A program made the position numbers and the translations under genes. A stretch of 64,000 bases of DNA, taken from Roseivivax lentus. Its GTDB lineage: Bacteria; Pseudomonadota; Alphaproteobacteria; Rhodobacterales; Rhodobacteraceae. This document shows positions 15,513 to 24,159 of the stretch, one piece after another (position 1 is the stretch's first letter; every line of letters starts with the position of its first letter). The notes beneath the pieces were generated by a model, which saw only the letters and a program-made list of their open reading frames with translations, was not told where the DNA came from and did no database searches. The stretch is taken from assembly GCF_900156805.1 (NCBI RefSeq), contig NZ_FTOQ01000003.1:248001-312000 (forward strand), given 5' to 3'.

Positions 15513-16626
15513 CCCTGAGCTTCTGAAGCCGTGCCAGCGCGGCCGAGATCTGCGCGGCTTCGCGCGTGGCGCGGTATTCCGGCGGATAGGCGGGCGCACC
15601 GTCTGCGATCTTCTGGGAGACGCTTCCGAGGCTACTGAACGGACGCGCGAAGAAGATCACGAAGAGGCTCGTGAAGAGCACGAGGATGGACACAAGGCCG
15701 ATCCCGGTCACGAGGATTGTGCCCCGCAGATCGGCGATCGTGGGTTGAAACGCGGCCGCCGGGATGCGGCCCACCAGACGCCAGCCCAAGCTTGGCAGGT
15801 CGCCGTATCCCACGCTGGAGACGAGGGACGAAAAGTAATCCTCGCCGTCGGGCCAGGTCTCGCGGCCCGAGCTCTGGTCCCCGGCACGGGCGGTTCGCAG
15901 GATCTCGAGCTCGGCCGGAGTGGGGCGTCCGCCGTCCGACGCCACGATCACTTCGCCATTGGCGCTGATGAGGTAGGCGTCGATCCCGAGGATGCGCGCG
16001 GTTTCGGTCACGGCACGCTCGGCCCAGCCGAAGCTGATATGCATCGCGACGACACCGACGATGTCGCCTTCGGCGTCCCGGACCGGACGGGCCAAATCGA
16101 GCAGACGCAGCGGGTCCTCTTGCACAGTCCCACGGTCCCGTCGCGCCAGCAGCAGCGGTTCGTGAACGTCGCGCGCGAAACCGCCGCGGATGCCGTTTCG
16201 AAACCACGCGCGATCGCTCACGTTCTCGCCCACGAAGTCGCCGCCCGATCCGGCCTTCACGATGCCGTTCGTTCCCGCGTAGCCAACCCAGGACACGCGT
16301 TGGCCATCGCCTTGCACGCCTTCCATGAGCCCCCGAAGGCCCTCTTCGGACGTGCCGGGAATATCCATCGCGAGCTGTTCGAGATCGATCCAATCGTCGT
16401 GCAGCGATTTGGCGAAGATTTCCGCGACCGCATCCGACCGGACCCGCACCGCGCCGTCGAGCGCCGTGTCGAGTAATCGGTCCGACCGCGGAAAGAACAG
16501 CAGCGCCGATCCGATCAGGATCGACAGCGCCGTGACGATCACGAAGGCATAGGTCGCGCCTGCCAGAGTCAGTTTTGGCAGCACCGCGCGGGGGTCTTTT
16601 CGCTGGCGTTTCCGGCTGTCTGTCAT
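15493..16626 (-). CDS. dCache-HAMP sensor protein without output domain
   Basis: 377 aa. A cytoplasmic basic tail, TM1 (about residues 25-46), a periplasmic double-Cache domain (VSWVGYAGTNGIVKAGSGGDFVGENVSDRAWFRNGIRGG; LARPVRDAEGDIVGVVAMHIS), TM2 (ILVTGIGLVSILVLFTSLFVIFF) and a HAMP-like segment, then a stop. No GGDEF, EAL, kinase or methyl-accepting domain follows. Such sensors normally feed a fused output domain, so this one must signal by interaction, or is truncated. It starts in a TGATG overlap with the outer-membrane protein gene and converges on the glucan synthase, so control of glucan production is the simplest idea. Confidence 0.75.
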   Translation of the reverse strand: MTDSRKRQRKDPRAVLPKLTLAGATYAFVIVTALSILIGSALLFFPRSDRLLDTALDGAVRVRSDAVAEIFAKSLHDDWIDLEQLAMDIPGTSEEGLRGLMEGVQGDGQRVSWVGYAGTNGIVKAGSGGDFVGENVSDRAWFRNGIRGGFARDVHEPLLLARRDRGTVQEDPLRLLDLARPVRDAEGDIVGVVAMHISFGWAERAVTETARILGIDAYLISANGEVIVASDGGRPTPAELEILRTARAGDQSSGRETWPDGEDYFSSLVSSVGYGDLPSLGWRLVGRIPAAAFQPTIADLRGTILVTGIGLVSILVLFTSLFVIFFARPFSSLGSVSQKIADGAPAYPPEYRATREAAQISAALARLQKLRVNDRRN

Positions 16627-17282
16627 CAGAACGTATTCACCGAAAAGCCGAAAAACGCCTCTTCGGCAACGAAGCGGTAGCCCAGCCGCAGGCTTCCGGG
16701 ACCGCCGCCGATCCGCTGGTTCAAGGCCAGCGTCGTCTCGTCGTAGGTGTCGCTGAAGCCGCGGGACACCTCGAACGAGAAACCGCTGGCGCCGAGGCTG
16801 GTCTGTACGAGACCGAACCAGGCGTTCTCTATCGAGTTGAATTCGCCGAGCAGGTAGACGGCGCCGAACGAGGTCGGTGTGTAGCGGTCGAGGACCAGCT
16901 TGATCCCGGCCTGCGGATCGTCGAACCCGTCTCCGTCGTCCCGGGAGATGCTGATCGCGGGGCCCGCCTTCAGCGTCGCGAAATCTCGGATCGGAAAGGC
17001 GTAGACCAGGCTTGTTCCGGCCAGCGCACCGCCGTCGTAATCGTTGTAGCTCGCCCCGAAACTGAGCCGTCCGCGGGTGACCGTGGCAACCGCGTCAAAC
17101 GCCGAGAACGACCGGTCGGCCTGCAGAAAGGTCCCATCTGCCCCGGCGGGGCGCGCGATCATCGCCAGCATCGCGCAAAGGAGACCGGCCACGGCGCGTC
17201 GACCGCGTGAGCAGGTGCGCCGGATCAAGCGTATGAATTCACCGTCGAGCGACATGCCGGACAGGTAGGACGAATAACGCAA
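16626..17282 (-). CDS. Predicted outer-membrane beta-barrel protein
   Basis: 218 aa from TTG 17282; an ATG at 17255 is an alternative and neither has a clear ribosome site. An N-terminal basic stretch and hydrophobic segment (RAVAGLLCAMLAMIARPAGADG) form a signal peptide. The mature part alternates polar and hydrophobic residues with many Gly/Tyr/Phe (LSFGASYNDYDGG; FGAVYLLGEFNS; GSLRLGYRFVAEEAFFGFSVNTF) and ends in Phe, the usual BAM signal. It is translationally coupled to the dCache-HAMP sensor. It could be an outer-membrane component or lectin-like partner of the glucan system; no specific family is recognised. Confidence 0.6.
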   Translation of the reverse strand: MRYSSYLSGMSLDGEFIRLIRRTCSRGRRAVAGLLCAMLAMIARPAGADGTFLQADRSFSAFDAVATVTRGRLSFGASYNDYDGGALAGTSLVYAFPIRDFATLKAGPAISISRDDGDGFDDPQAGIKLVLDRYTPTSFGAVYLLGEFNSIENAWFGLVQTSLGASGFSFEVSRGFSDTYDETTLALNQRIGGGPGSLRLGYRFVAEEAFFGFSVNTF

Positions 17283-17646
17283 ATCAAAGCCCTCATGCGG
17301 AGCGTCTCTTCAACAAGTAGGGAGCGCAGCACTCATTAAAAAATCATGACGGCGGGTCGCCGCAAACATGCGCTGCAGGTTCACAACTGGCACAATACCG
17401 GCTGTTCGTCCATCTGCCCGGTGCCATTCGGCCCCGATTCCGGGAGGGTTCGATGCAGGTTGAGGCAAGACTGGGCTGGGGTGGGACGCGACGGAGCGCG
17501 ATCTGGTTCAGCGGACCCACCCGGCCGGACGCCAAGGCCCGGCTACCGGCAGGCCTCAGGTGCGTGGTCGGCGCCAAAACAATCGGCTTTGATCGAGTCC
17601 CGAGTCGACCTGACGGGGGCATCAGGTCGACTTGAGCCCCGGCCGA
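17283..17646. other. Intergenic region between two leftward units
   Basis: 364 bp with no supported gene. It should contain the promoter of the outer-membrane protein and sensor pair at its left side, and the 3' end of the pxp operon at its right side, with a long inverted repeat at 17604-17631. Confidence 0.5.
17604..17631 (-). terminator. Inverted repeat after pxpC
   Basis: GTCGACCTGA (17604-17613) and TCAGGTCGAC (17622-17631) form a perfect 10-bp stem with an 8-nt loop, 16 bp beyond the pxpC stop in the direction of transcription. It lacks a T-run, so it may be a barrier to 3' exonucleases or a factor-dependent terminator rather than a classical intrinsic one. Confidence 0.45.
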
Positions 17647-18663
17647 TCAAACCCGTTCCAGATCGTCCCCCGCCGTCACGCCGCTGATGAGCTGGTAGGA
17701 CAGCAGGTCCGGGATGTCGTGCGGCGAGCGGACCAGCGGGCGGGTCGCGCCGCGCAGGCCCTTGCGGCGCGTCGCCTCGCGGCGCTCGATCTCGTGGGCG
17801 GTGTCCAGATCGACGAAGGAGAAGGTGATCGTGGCCCCCGCCTGCGCCTGCGCCACGCGCGGCAGGTCAGCGGGCAGGACCGATCCGATGCGGGGATAGC
17901 CGCCGGTGGTCTGGCTTTCGGCCAGCAGCACGAAGGGCGTGCCGTCGCCGGTGACCTGGATATCGCCGGGCACGATGATCTCCGAGAGGACCGACAGGCC
18001 CGCCTCGCTCTCGAAACCTTTGCCATCGGGCATCATCCGCACACCCATCCGGTTGCCGCGGGCATCGCGGGTAAAGCGCGTGGCTTCGAACCGGGCGCGT
18101 TCCTCGGGGGCGAAGAAGTCGGTCTGCAGGCTGGCGACGATCCGCACCGCGCCGCCCTCGAAGCGCGCCTCGGGATCGAAAGTCATGCCCACGCGCTCGC
18201 CCTTGTCGGGGCCCACGGGCAGCACGTCGCCCGGCTCGAGCGCAGCGCCGAGCCCCGCGGCCAGATGGGCCGATTGCGCGCCCAGCCGCTCCTCGCAGGC
18301 CAGCCCGCCGCCGACGCTCAGATAGCCGTAGCTGCCGCGCTCCACCGCGCCGATCGAGAGCCGCGCCCCCGCAGGCAGAAGGTGGCTCGCGTTCCACACC
18401 ACGCGCGCGCCGTCGATGCTGGCGCGCATCGGCGCGCCGGTCAGGGCGATGCGCATGTCCTCCGAGGCCTCGAACTCGGCCCCCATCCCGGCCATCTCGA
18501 GCGCGGGCAGAACCGGCTGAGCCAGCAGCGCCGCCCCTTCCTCGAGGGCGAGCCGATCCGCCGCGCCGCCGCGCGACAGGCCGAAGGCCAGGTAGCCCGA
18601 GCGCCCCATATCCTGCACCGAAAGGCCCGGACCCGCGCGATGAACGATCAGCGACCGGCTCAT
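17647..18663 (-). CDS. pxpC: 5-oxoprolinase subunit C (KipA family)
   Basis: 338 aa. KipA/PxpC family with SVQDMGRSGYLAFGLSRGGAADRLAL at the N-terminus, SYGYLSVGGGL, RIGSVLPADLPRVAQ and FSFVDLDTAHE near the end. With PxpA and PxpB it forms an ATP-dependent 5-oxoprolinase converting pyroglutamate to glutamate. Starts in an ATGA overlap with pxpB. No pxpA is seen in the window, so the substrate could be a related lactam or amide; some relatives are annotated as allophanate hydrolase subunit 2. Confidence 0.88.
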   Translation of the reverse strand: MSRSLIVHRAGPGLSVQDMGRSGYLAFGLSRGGAADRLALEEGAALLAQPVLPALEMAGMGAEFEASEDMRIALTGAPMRASIDGARVVWNASHLLPAGARLSIGAVERGSYGYLSVGGGLACEERLGAQSAHLAAGLGAALEPGDVLPVGPDKGERVGMTFDPEARFEGGAVRIVASLQTDFFAPEERARFEATRFTRDARGNRMGVRMMPDGKGFESEAGLSVLSEIIVPGDIQVTGDGTPFVLLAESQTTGGYPRIGSVLPADLPRVAQAQAGATITFSFVDLDTAHEIERREATRRKGLRGATRPLVRSPHDIPDLLSYQLISGVTAGDDLERV

Positions 18664-19406
18664 GTCAGCTCCTCCGACGTGGCGCCGCCATCGGGGCCGT
18701 TTTGCTGCAGCTTCTCGAACGCCGCGCGGTCGACCGGATCGAACTGAACCTCGTCGCCGGGCCGCAGCACGAAGGGCGTGTCGCTGTCGGGCCGGAAGAG
18801 CTTCACCGCCGTCTGCCCGATATGCCGCCAGCCCGTGGGGGTCGTGACCGAGAAGAGCACAAGCTGGCGGACCGCGACCACCAGCGCGCCCACCGGCACC
18901 TTGTCGGTCAGCTGGCTTTGCCGCGGGATGTCCCAGGCCTCTGGCAGGGCGCCGAGATAGGGCTGGCCGGGTGCGAAGCCGATGGTCTGGACGCGCACCC
19001 GCGTTTCGGAGATGGAGCGGATCGCCTCCTCGGCCGTCATCCCGGCCGCCTTCGCGGCTTCCTCGAGCTGCGGTGCGAGGTCGGTGCCGTAAAGCGTCGG
19101 GATACGCCAGAAGCGGCGTCCCTCGGGCAGGGGCTCGGCATACCAGTCGCGGTCGCCGAGCAGGTCCGCCACGCCCGCGCGGATCGCCGCGGGATCGCCA
19201 GCGATCGGATCGTAGCGCAGATAGGTGGAGACGAGCGAGGTCGAGGTCTCCTCGATCCCCTCGGGCCCCTGGCGGTCGAGCGCGCCGCGAAAGGCCAGCG
19301 CCGCGCGGTTCGCCGCCTCGCTCAGCCGGTCGCCGAAGCTGACCAGCAGCCCGTCCACGCCGACCGAGCGGATCTTCGGCCAATCGTCTGCGGCAGCCTC
19401 GCTCAT
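18660..19406 (-). CDS. pxpB: 5-oxoprolinase subunit B (KipI family)
   Basis: 248 aa, the usual length. KipI/PxpB domain with VDGLLVSFGDRLSEAAN, TSLVSTYLRYDP, VQTIGFAPGQPYLGALP (about residues 140-156), PRQSQLTDKVPVGALVVAVRQLVLFSVTTPTGWRHIG and a final RPGDEVQF. The cyclophilin-like C-terminal domain binds PxpC. Start ATG 19406 overlaps the stop of the TRAP large-permease gene (ATGA), and its end overlaps pxpC, so the three are tightly coupled and transport and hydrolysis are probably of one compound. Confidence 0.88.
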   Translation of the reverse strand: MSEAAADDWPKIRSVGVDGLLVSFGDRLSEAANRAALAFRGALDRQGPEGIEETSTSLVSTYLRYDPIAGDPAAIRAGVADLLGDRDWYAEPLPEGRRFWRIPTLYGTDLAPQLEEAAKAAGMTAEEAIRSISETRVRVQTIGFAPGQPYLGALPEAWDIPRQSQLTDKVPVGALVVAVRQLVLFSVTTPTGWRHIGQTAVKLFRPDSDTPFVLRPGDEVQFDPVDRAAFEKLQQNGPDGGATSEELT

Positions 19407-20686
19407 TGCAGCGCGTCCGGCAGCCAGAGCGCGATCTGCGGGAAGGCGATGAGCGCCATCGCCATCGCGAGCATCGCGATGATGTAGGGGATGGTGCCCA
19501 GCATCACGTCCGACATCGGCCCCGATTTCCGCGCACCCTGCACCACGTAGAGGTTCAGGCCCACCGGCGGGGTGATGAGCGCCATCTCGATCAGCACAAT
19601 CATCAGGATGCCGAACCAGATCGGGTCGAAGCCCATCTCGACCACCAGCGGTACGATAATCGGGATCGTCACGACCATCAGCGACAGCGTCTCGATGAAG
19701 AACCCGAGCACGATGTAGATCAGCACGATCACGAAGATCGTCATCAGCGGCGTGAGGCCGAGGCCTGCGAGGAAGTCCTGCAACTCGCGCCCGATGCCCG
19801 CCGAGGCCAGCGTGAAGTTCAGGAAGGAGGCGCCGATCACGACGAGCATGATCATCGAGGTGATCTTGACCGTGCCGAGGATCGAGTCCTTGAACATCTG
19901 CAGCGACACGCCCCCGAAGGCGGCGGCGATGACGATGGCACCCGCGACCCCAACGGCGGCGGCCTCGGTGGGGGTGGCCCAGCCCTTGTAGATCGTGCCG
20001 ATGATGACGGTGAAGAGCAGGATGATCGGAATGAGCTCCAGCAGCGCTTTCAGCATCTGCGCCAGCGGGAAGATCCGGCGTTCGCCCCCGAGGCCCGGAC
20101 GGATCATGCACAGGATCATGGTGATCACCACGAAGGCCAGCGCGAGCCCGATGCCCGGCACGAGGCCCGCAAGAAAGAGCCGCGGGATCGAGGTCTGCGT
20201 GAGAAAGCCGTAGACGATGAGGTTGATCGAGGGCGGGATCATGATCCCCAGCGTGCCGCCCGCGGCGATGGCGCCCGAGAAGAGCTTGGGGTCGTAGCCC
20301 AGCTTCTCGGCCTGCGGCATGGCGACCGTGGCCACGGTGGCGGCGGTGGCGACCGACGAGCCTGAGGTCGCCGAGAACATCGTCGCGGTGGCGATGTTGG
20401 CATGGACGAGCCCGCCCGGCATCCAGCTCACCCAGCGGTCGAGCGCGGCATAGGTGCGCGTCGCCAGCCCAGAGCGCACCAGCACCTCGCCCAAAAGCAC
20501 GAAGAACGGAATGGCGATGAGCGTGGCGTTGTTCGACGTGGACCAGACGAGGTTGCCGAGCCCCTTGACCAGCGGGAAGGGCGAGAAGAACTGGTCGATG
20601 CCGAAGCCCAGCAGGAACAGCACGATGCCGACCGGGATCGACAGGCACAGAAGGCCCAGAAGGCCCGCGGAGATATAGGTAATCAT
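19403..20686 (-). CDS. dctM: TRAP transporter large permease (DctM)
   Basis: 427 aa, about 12 hydrophobic segments. DctM features include SIPVGIVLFLLG near the N-terminus, ATSGSSVATAATVATVAMP, AIAAGGTLGIMIPPSINLIVYG, TPTEAAAVGVAGA and ITPPVGLNLYVVQG. It carries out Na+-coupled uptake with the small subunit and the soluble binding protein. Overlaps both the upstream dctQ gene and the downstream pxpB gene by ATGA, placing uptake in the same unit as pxpBC. Confidence 0.93.
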   Translation of the reverse strand: MITYISAGLLGLLCLSIPVGIVLFLLGFGIDQFFSPFPLVKGLGNLVWSTSNNATLIAIPFFVLLGEVLVRSGLATRTYAALDRWVSWMPGGLVHANIATATMFSATSGSSVATAATVATVAMPQAEKLGYDPKLFSGAIAAGGTLGIMIPPSINLIVYGFLTQTSIPRLFLAGLVPGIGLALAFVVITMILCMIRPGLGGERRIFPLAQMLKALLELIPIILLFTVIIGTIYKGWATPTEAAAVGVAGAIVIAAAFGGVSLQMFKDSILGTVKITSMIMLVVIGASFLNFTLASAGIGRELQDFLAGLGLTPLMTIFVIVLIYIVLGFFIETLSLMVVTIPIIVPLVVEMGFDPIWFGILMIVLIEMALITPPVGLNLYVVQGARKSGPMSDVMLGTIPYIIAMLAMAMALIAFPQIALWLPDALQ

Positions 20687-21231
20687 TTCAGTTGATCCGC
20701 TTCGCCGAAGGTTCCGATGGCCGCGTCGGTTGCGTCGTACTTGCCTTTCATCACCAGCGATGCGGCGGCGAAAAGCGTGATCCAGGAGGCCAGCGCGAAC
20801 CACACCCAGCCGAGGAACCACGGCATCTGCACGAGGGCCAGTGGCGTTTCGAGATTGGTGTTGGCGCGCGATCCGTTGGAGATCGAGCGCGAGACCACCG
20901 GCCAGGCCTGCAGCGCGATGAGGCTGATCGTGCCCGACAGGACCAGCATGGAGAAGAGATCGAAAAGGGCGCGGCCCCGGGCCTGGACCCGGGATCGCAG
21001 GATGTCGATGCGGACATGGCCCAGTTCAGTGAGCGTATAGGCCATGCCCCAGGCCGTCGCGATGGCCATCACGTAGCCCGAGACCTCGTCGGTCCCGCCC
21101 AGCGTGGACCCCATCCGGCGCAGAATGATATCGGCCAGCACGAAGGCGACGCAGGCAAACAGCAGGATCCCGATCAGGATCGCCAGGATGCCGTTCGCGG
21201 CGCGCAGCCGATGTAGAATTGTCTCCGCCAT
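20683..21231 (-). CDS. dctQ: TRAP transporter small permease (DctQ)
   Basis: 182 aa with four membrane helices, the usual DctQ layout: ILAILIGILLFACVAFVLADIILRR, GTDEVSGYVMAIATAWGMAYTLTELGHVRIDIL, a third helix around LVLSGTISLIALQ and a fourth in the last third. The acidic-aromatic segment around GYV and the conserved GHVRID match the family. It follows the binding-protein gene and overlaps dctM. Confidence 0.9.
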   Translation of the reverse strand: MAETILHRLRAANGILAILIGILLFACVAFVLADIILRRMGSTLGGTDEVSGYVMAIATAWGMAYTLTELGHVRIDILRSRVQARGRALFDLFSMLVLSGTISLIALQAWPVVSRSISNGSRANTNLETPLALVQMPWFLGWVWFALASWITLFAAASLVMKGKYDATDAAIGTFGEADQLK

Positions 21232-21263
21232 GGGATGGGGCCTCGCTTTGGGAACGTCCGGGA

Positions 21264-22301
21264 TCAGTTGACGGGGATGCTCACGCCGACGGCGGCGCCG
21301 ACGCTGTCATTCCAGCGCTGCGCCCAGTCGTCGCCTGCGCGCTCGGCCCATTCGGGCAGCACTTCGGCGACCAGCACGTCGCGCGCCCGCTCGAAATCGG
21401 CATCCGACACCTCGACGAGGGTCATGTCGCGCGCCTCGCCCGCGGGGCACTCGCCGTTGCCCGTGAGGCAGGCGATGTCGTTGACCAGCGCGTCCTGCGC
21501 GACGGCCCAGGCGGGATCCTCGAACTCGGTCTTGGCCTGCTCGGTCAAGAGCGCCTTGTGCTCGTCCGAGAGGCTGTTCCACTTGTCGAGGTTGACCGCC
21601 GTCACGACGCTGTCCCAGCCACCGAGCGGAATGGGCAGAAGATGGGTGGACACCTCCCACCAGCCGGCGGAATAGCCCGAACCGGCCCCGGTCACGGCGC
21701 AATCGACGACGCCTTTCTGCAGCGCGCCCGGCACTTCGGAGAAGGAGACGTTCACGCCCTCGGCGCCCAGCGCCTCGAGGAATTTCGCGGTCATCCGGCC
21801 CGAGGCGCGCACCTTCTTGCCCTCGAGATCGGCGAGGTTGGTGACCTCAGCATTGCAGAAGACGACCTGCGGCGGGTAGGGCGCGATGGCTAGGACGTGG
21901 CTGTTGAAGCGGTCGTGGTAGATGTCCAGCACCATCGGGCGGGCGGCATCGACCATGGCCTTGGCCTCGTCGGCGGTCAGCGCCACGAGCGGCACGTCGA
22001 GGCCCTCGAGCTCCGGCGCGTCGGCCACGGCGTAATCGGCTACGGTCATGCCCACGTCGTACACGCCGTCGCCCAAAAGGCGGTAGACGTCGCCGACGCC
22101 GAGGTTCATCTGGTCATGCGTGGTCAGCGCCACCTCGATCTCGCCATTCGACGCGGCGGGCACGGTCTCGGTCCAGAACGGCGCTTCGTACTGCTTGTGC
22201 AGCGGCAGGCCCGACCAGGAACCCACGACCGACAGGTTTTCAGCCATGGCCGGGGTCGCGAGCGCGGTGGTGGCCGCGAGGAAGCTCAGAGTGCGTTTCA
22301 T
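21264..22301 (-). CDS. dctP: TRAP transporter substrate-binding protein (DctP)
   Basis: 345 aa. Sec signal peptide MKRTLSFLAATTALATPAMA, cleavage before ENL. DctP-family features include the central GKKVRASGRMTAKFLEALGAEGVNVSFSEVPGALQKGVVDCAV (split across the ligand hinge, conserved Arg in RASGR) and YSAGWWEVSTHLLPIPLGGWDSVVTAVN. AAGGAG precedes the ATG. The ligand is unknown; the partner enzymes suggest a pyroglutamate-like or other cyclic amide carboxylate. Confidence 0.9.
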   Translation of the reverse strand: MKRTLSFLAATTALATPAMAENLSVVGSWSGLPLHKQYEAPFWTETVPAASNGEIEVALTTHDQMNLGVGDVYRLLGDGVYDVGMTVADYAVADAPELEGLDVPLVALTADEAKAMVDAARPMVLDIYHDRFNSHVLAIAPYPPQVVFCNAEVTNLADLEGKKVRASGRMTAKFLEALGAEGVNVSFSEVPGALQKGVVDCAVTGAGSGYSAGWWEVSTHLLPIPLGGWDSVVTAVNLDKWNSLSDEHKALLTEQAKTEFEDPAWAVAQDALVNDIACLTGNGECPAGEARDMTLVEVSDADFERARDVLVAEVLPEWAERAGDDWAQRWNDSVGAAVGVSIPVN

Positions 22302-22364
22302 GTCATTCTCCTTGTTGGGTGATGTTGGTCTGATTGTTGTTGTTTTCGGTATTGCCCGGACCGC

Positions 22365-23186
22365 TCAGGCGGCCCTGGGGTTGCGCACCGGGACTTCGGC
22401 GTCCTCGGCGATATCGGTGATCAGCATGTGACCGGGCTTGTGCGTGATGCACAGCGGGATGCCCGCGCGCTCGATCGCCACCTGCGGGGTGACGCCGCAG
22501 GCCCAGAAGACCGGGATCTTGTCCTCTTCGATCTCGCAGGGATCGCCCCATTCCGGGGCACCCAGATCGGTGATGCCGATCTTTTCCGGATCGCCCCAAT
22601 GCAGCGGCGCGCCATGGGCCAGCGGGAAGCGGCGCGAGATGGCGATCACCTCGTCCAGCCGCTCGGGCGCGATGAAGCGCAGCGACACCACGGTCTTGCC
22701 CGAGAACGGCCCCGCGGGCACGGTTTCGATGTTGGAGCGGAACATCGGCACGGTGGTGTCGTGATCGATATGCCATTGCGGGATGCCCGCCTCTTCGAGG
22801 GCGCGCTCGAAGGTGAAGGAACAGCCCAGCGCGAAGGCCACGAGGTCGTCCGTCCAGATATCCGTGATGTCCTCGCGGCTGCCCGTGAGCTTGCCATTCT
22901 CGTAGATATTGTAGGCCGGCACGTCGGTGCGGATGTCGATATCGGCGCCCAGCGTGACCATCATCGGGTTGCCGGTATCCGACACGCCCACCAGCGGGCA
23001 GGGCTTCGGATTGCGCTGGCAGAAGCGCATGAAGTCCAGCGCGAAGGCCTCGGGCATGATGGCGAGGTTGGTCTGCAGGAAGCCGGGGCCGAGGCCCGCG
23101 GTGTGCTTGGCGTAATGCCCGGCGCGAATCTCGCGGCGCAGGCTCGGCAGGTCGCTGCGGCGCAGCTCTTGATAGGTTGCGGTCAA
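22365..23186 (-). CDS. DUF1445 family protein (D-glutamate cyclase/hydro-lyase-like)
   Basis: 273 aa from a TTG at 23186 with AGGGGG seven bases upstream. Family signatures: RREIRAGHYAKHTAGLGPGFLQTNLAIMP, PCPLVGVSDTGNP, ALGCSFTFERAL, PVFWACGVTPQVAIERAGIPLCITHKPGHMLITD. DUF1445 proteins (YcsI in Bacillus subtilis, C-terminal part of mammalian D-glutamate cyclase) are linked to glutamate/5-oxoproline chemistry. D-glutamate cyclase makes 5-oxo-D-proline, so it fits with pxpBC downstream. First structural gene after the LysR regulator. Confidence 0.88.
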   Translation of the reverse strand: MTATYQELRRSDLPSLRREIRAGHYAKHTAGLGPGFLQTNLAIMPEAFALDFMRFCQRNPKPCPLVGVSDTGNPMMVTLGADIDIRTDVPAYNIYENGKLTGSREDITDIWTDDLVAFALGCSFTFERALEEAGIPQWHIDHDTTVPMFRSNIETVPAGPFSGKTVVSLRFIAPERLDEVIAISRRFPLAHGAPLHWGDPEKIGITDLGAPEWGDPCEIEEDKIPVFWACGVTPQVAIERAGIPLCITHKPGHMLITDIAEDAEVPVRNPRAA

Positions 23187-23262
23187 GATCGTCCCCCTTA
23201 CTCAAGGTCAGCGTGACGGGAAGCTGCAATAAAATCAAATCGAATAATATTCTCACTACCGA

Positions 23263-24159
23263 TCAGAAATTTTGATCGGCGTAGCGCTGCGCCACCTCCA
23301 GGGCCAGATGCGCCGCGGTCTCGACCACATGGCTTTTCGGAGAGCCGCGATAGGAGGCGGTGAAGGACAGCGGCGCCGGGGTCCAGCCCGGATCGAACTC
23401 GCGGATCGTGCCCGCCGCGACATGGGGACGGCCCAGGGCGCGGGGCAGGGCGGCGACGCCGAGATCGGCCTCCACCAGCCGGAAACAGGCCGAAAGCGAC
23501 GAGGACGGAAACAGCGACACGTCCGGGCCGACCCGCTCGAACAGCATGTCGCGCAATTCCCGGAACGGGCGGGTGTTGCGCGCATAGGTCAGGATCGGGC
23601 GGCGCAGATAGGCGGCGGGGTCGGGCAGGGCCTTGGCCTCGGCCGAGACGTACCAGGTCATCTCGAAGCCCGGCAGCGCCACGTTGTCGATGGAATATTC
23701 CGAGATCGGCCCGAGCAGGATGGCGAGGTCCAGCTCCTGCGCCAGCAGCGCCTCGCGCAGATCGTTCGAGATATCGACGCCGAACTCGATTTCGAGGTTG
23801 GGATAGCGCGCATGCAGACCGGCGATCAGATCGGGCAGCCAGCATTGCGCGATGGTCTCGGAGACGCCGAGGCGCAGACGCTTGTCGACGCCGCCCGGGT
23901 CGATCACGTCGCGCTCCACCATCTCCGTCAGTTGCTCGAACTTCTCGGCATAGGTCACCAGCAACTCGCCGCGCTTGGTCAGCCGCATGCCGCCACCGGC
24001 GCGGTCGAAAAGCTGCGCCGCGAGCGTCTCTTCCAGCGCCTTGATCCGCGCCGTCACCGCGGGCTGGGTGAGGTTGAGCGCCGACGCCGCCTTGCGCACG
24101 CCGCCAAGCCGCACGACGCCGAGGAAGGTCTTCAGCTGCTCGAGGTTGATTCTGCTCAT
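23263..24159 (-). CDS. LysR family transcriptional regulator
   Basis: 298 aa from the ATG at 24159. The N-terminal winged helix (LEQLKTFLGVVRLGGVRKAASALNLTQPAVTARIKALEETLAAQLFDR) and a LysR effector domain beginning at about residue 90 (LRLGVSETIAQCWLPDLI) are clear. Unlike the usual divergent layout it lies upstream of DUF1445 in the same direction, 76 bp away, so it could be the first gene of the operon or drive it from the short gap. Longer frames starting upstream to 24820 have no supporting features. Confidence 0.9.
   Translation of the reverse strand: MSRINLEQLKTFLGVVRLGGVRKAASALNLTQPAVTARIKALEETLAAQLFDRAGGGMRLTKRGELLVTYAEKFEQLTEMVERDVIDPGGVDKRLRLGVSETIAQCWLPDLIAGLHARYPNLEIEFGVDISNDLREALLAQELDLAILLGPISEYSIDNVALPGFEMTWYVSAEAKALPDPAAYLRRPILTYARNTRPFRELRDMLFERVGPDVSLFPSSSLSACFRLVEADLGVAALPRALGRPHVAAGTIREFDPGWTPAPLSFTASYRGSPKSHVVETAAHLALEVAQRYADQNF

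Noticed and set aside
17388-17402. TGGCAC-N8-GC resembling a sigma54 promoter on the plus strand
   Set aside because: Spacing fits GG-N10-GC, but no plus-strand gene follows and the -12 element is poor.
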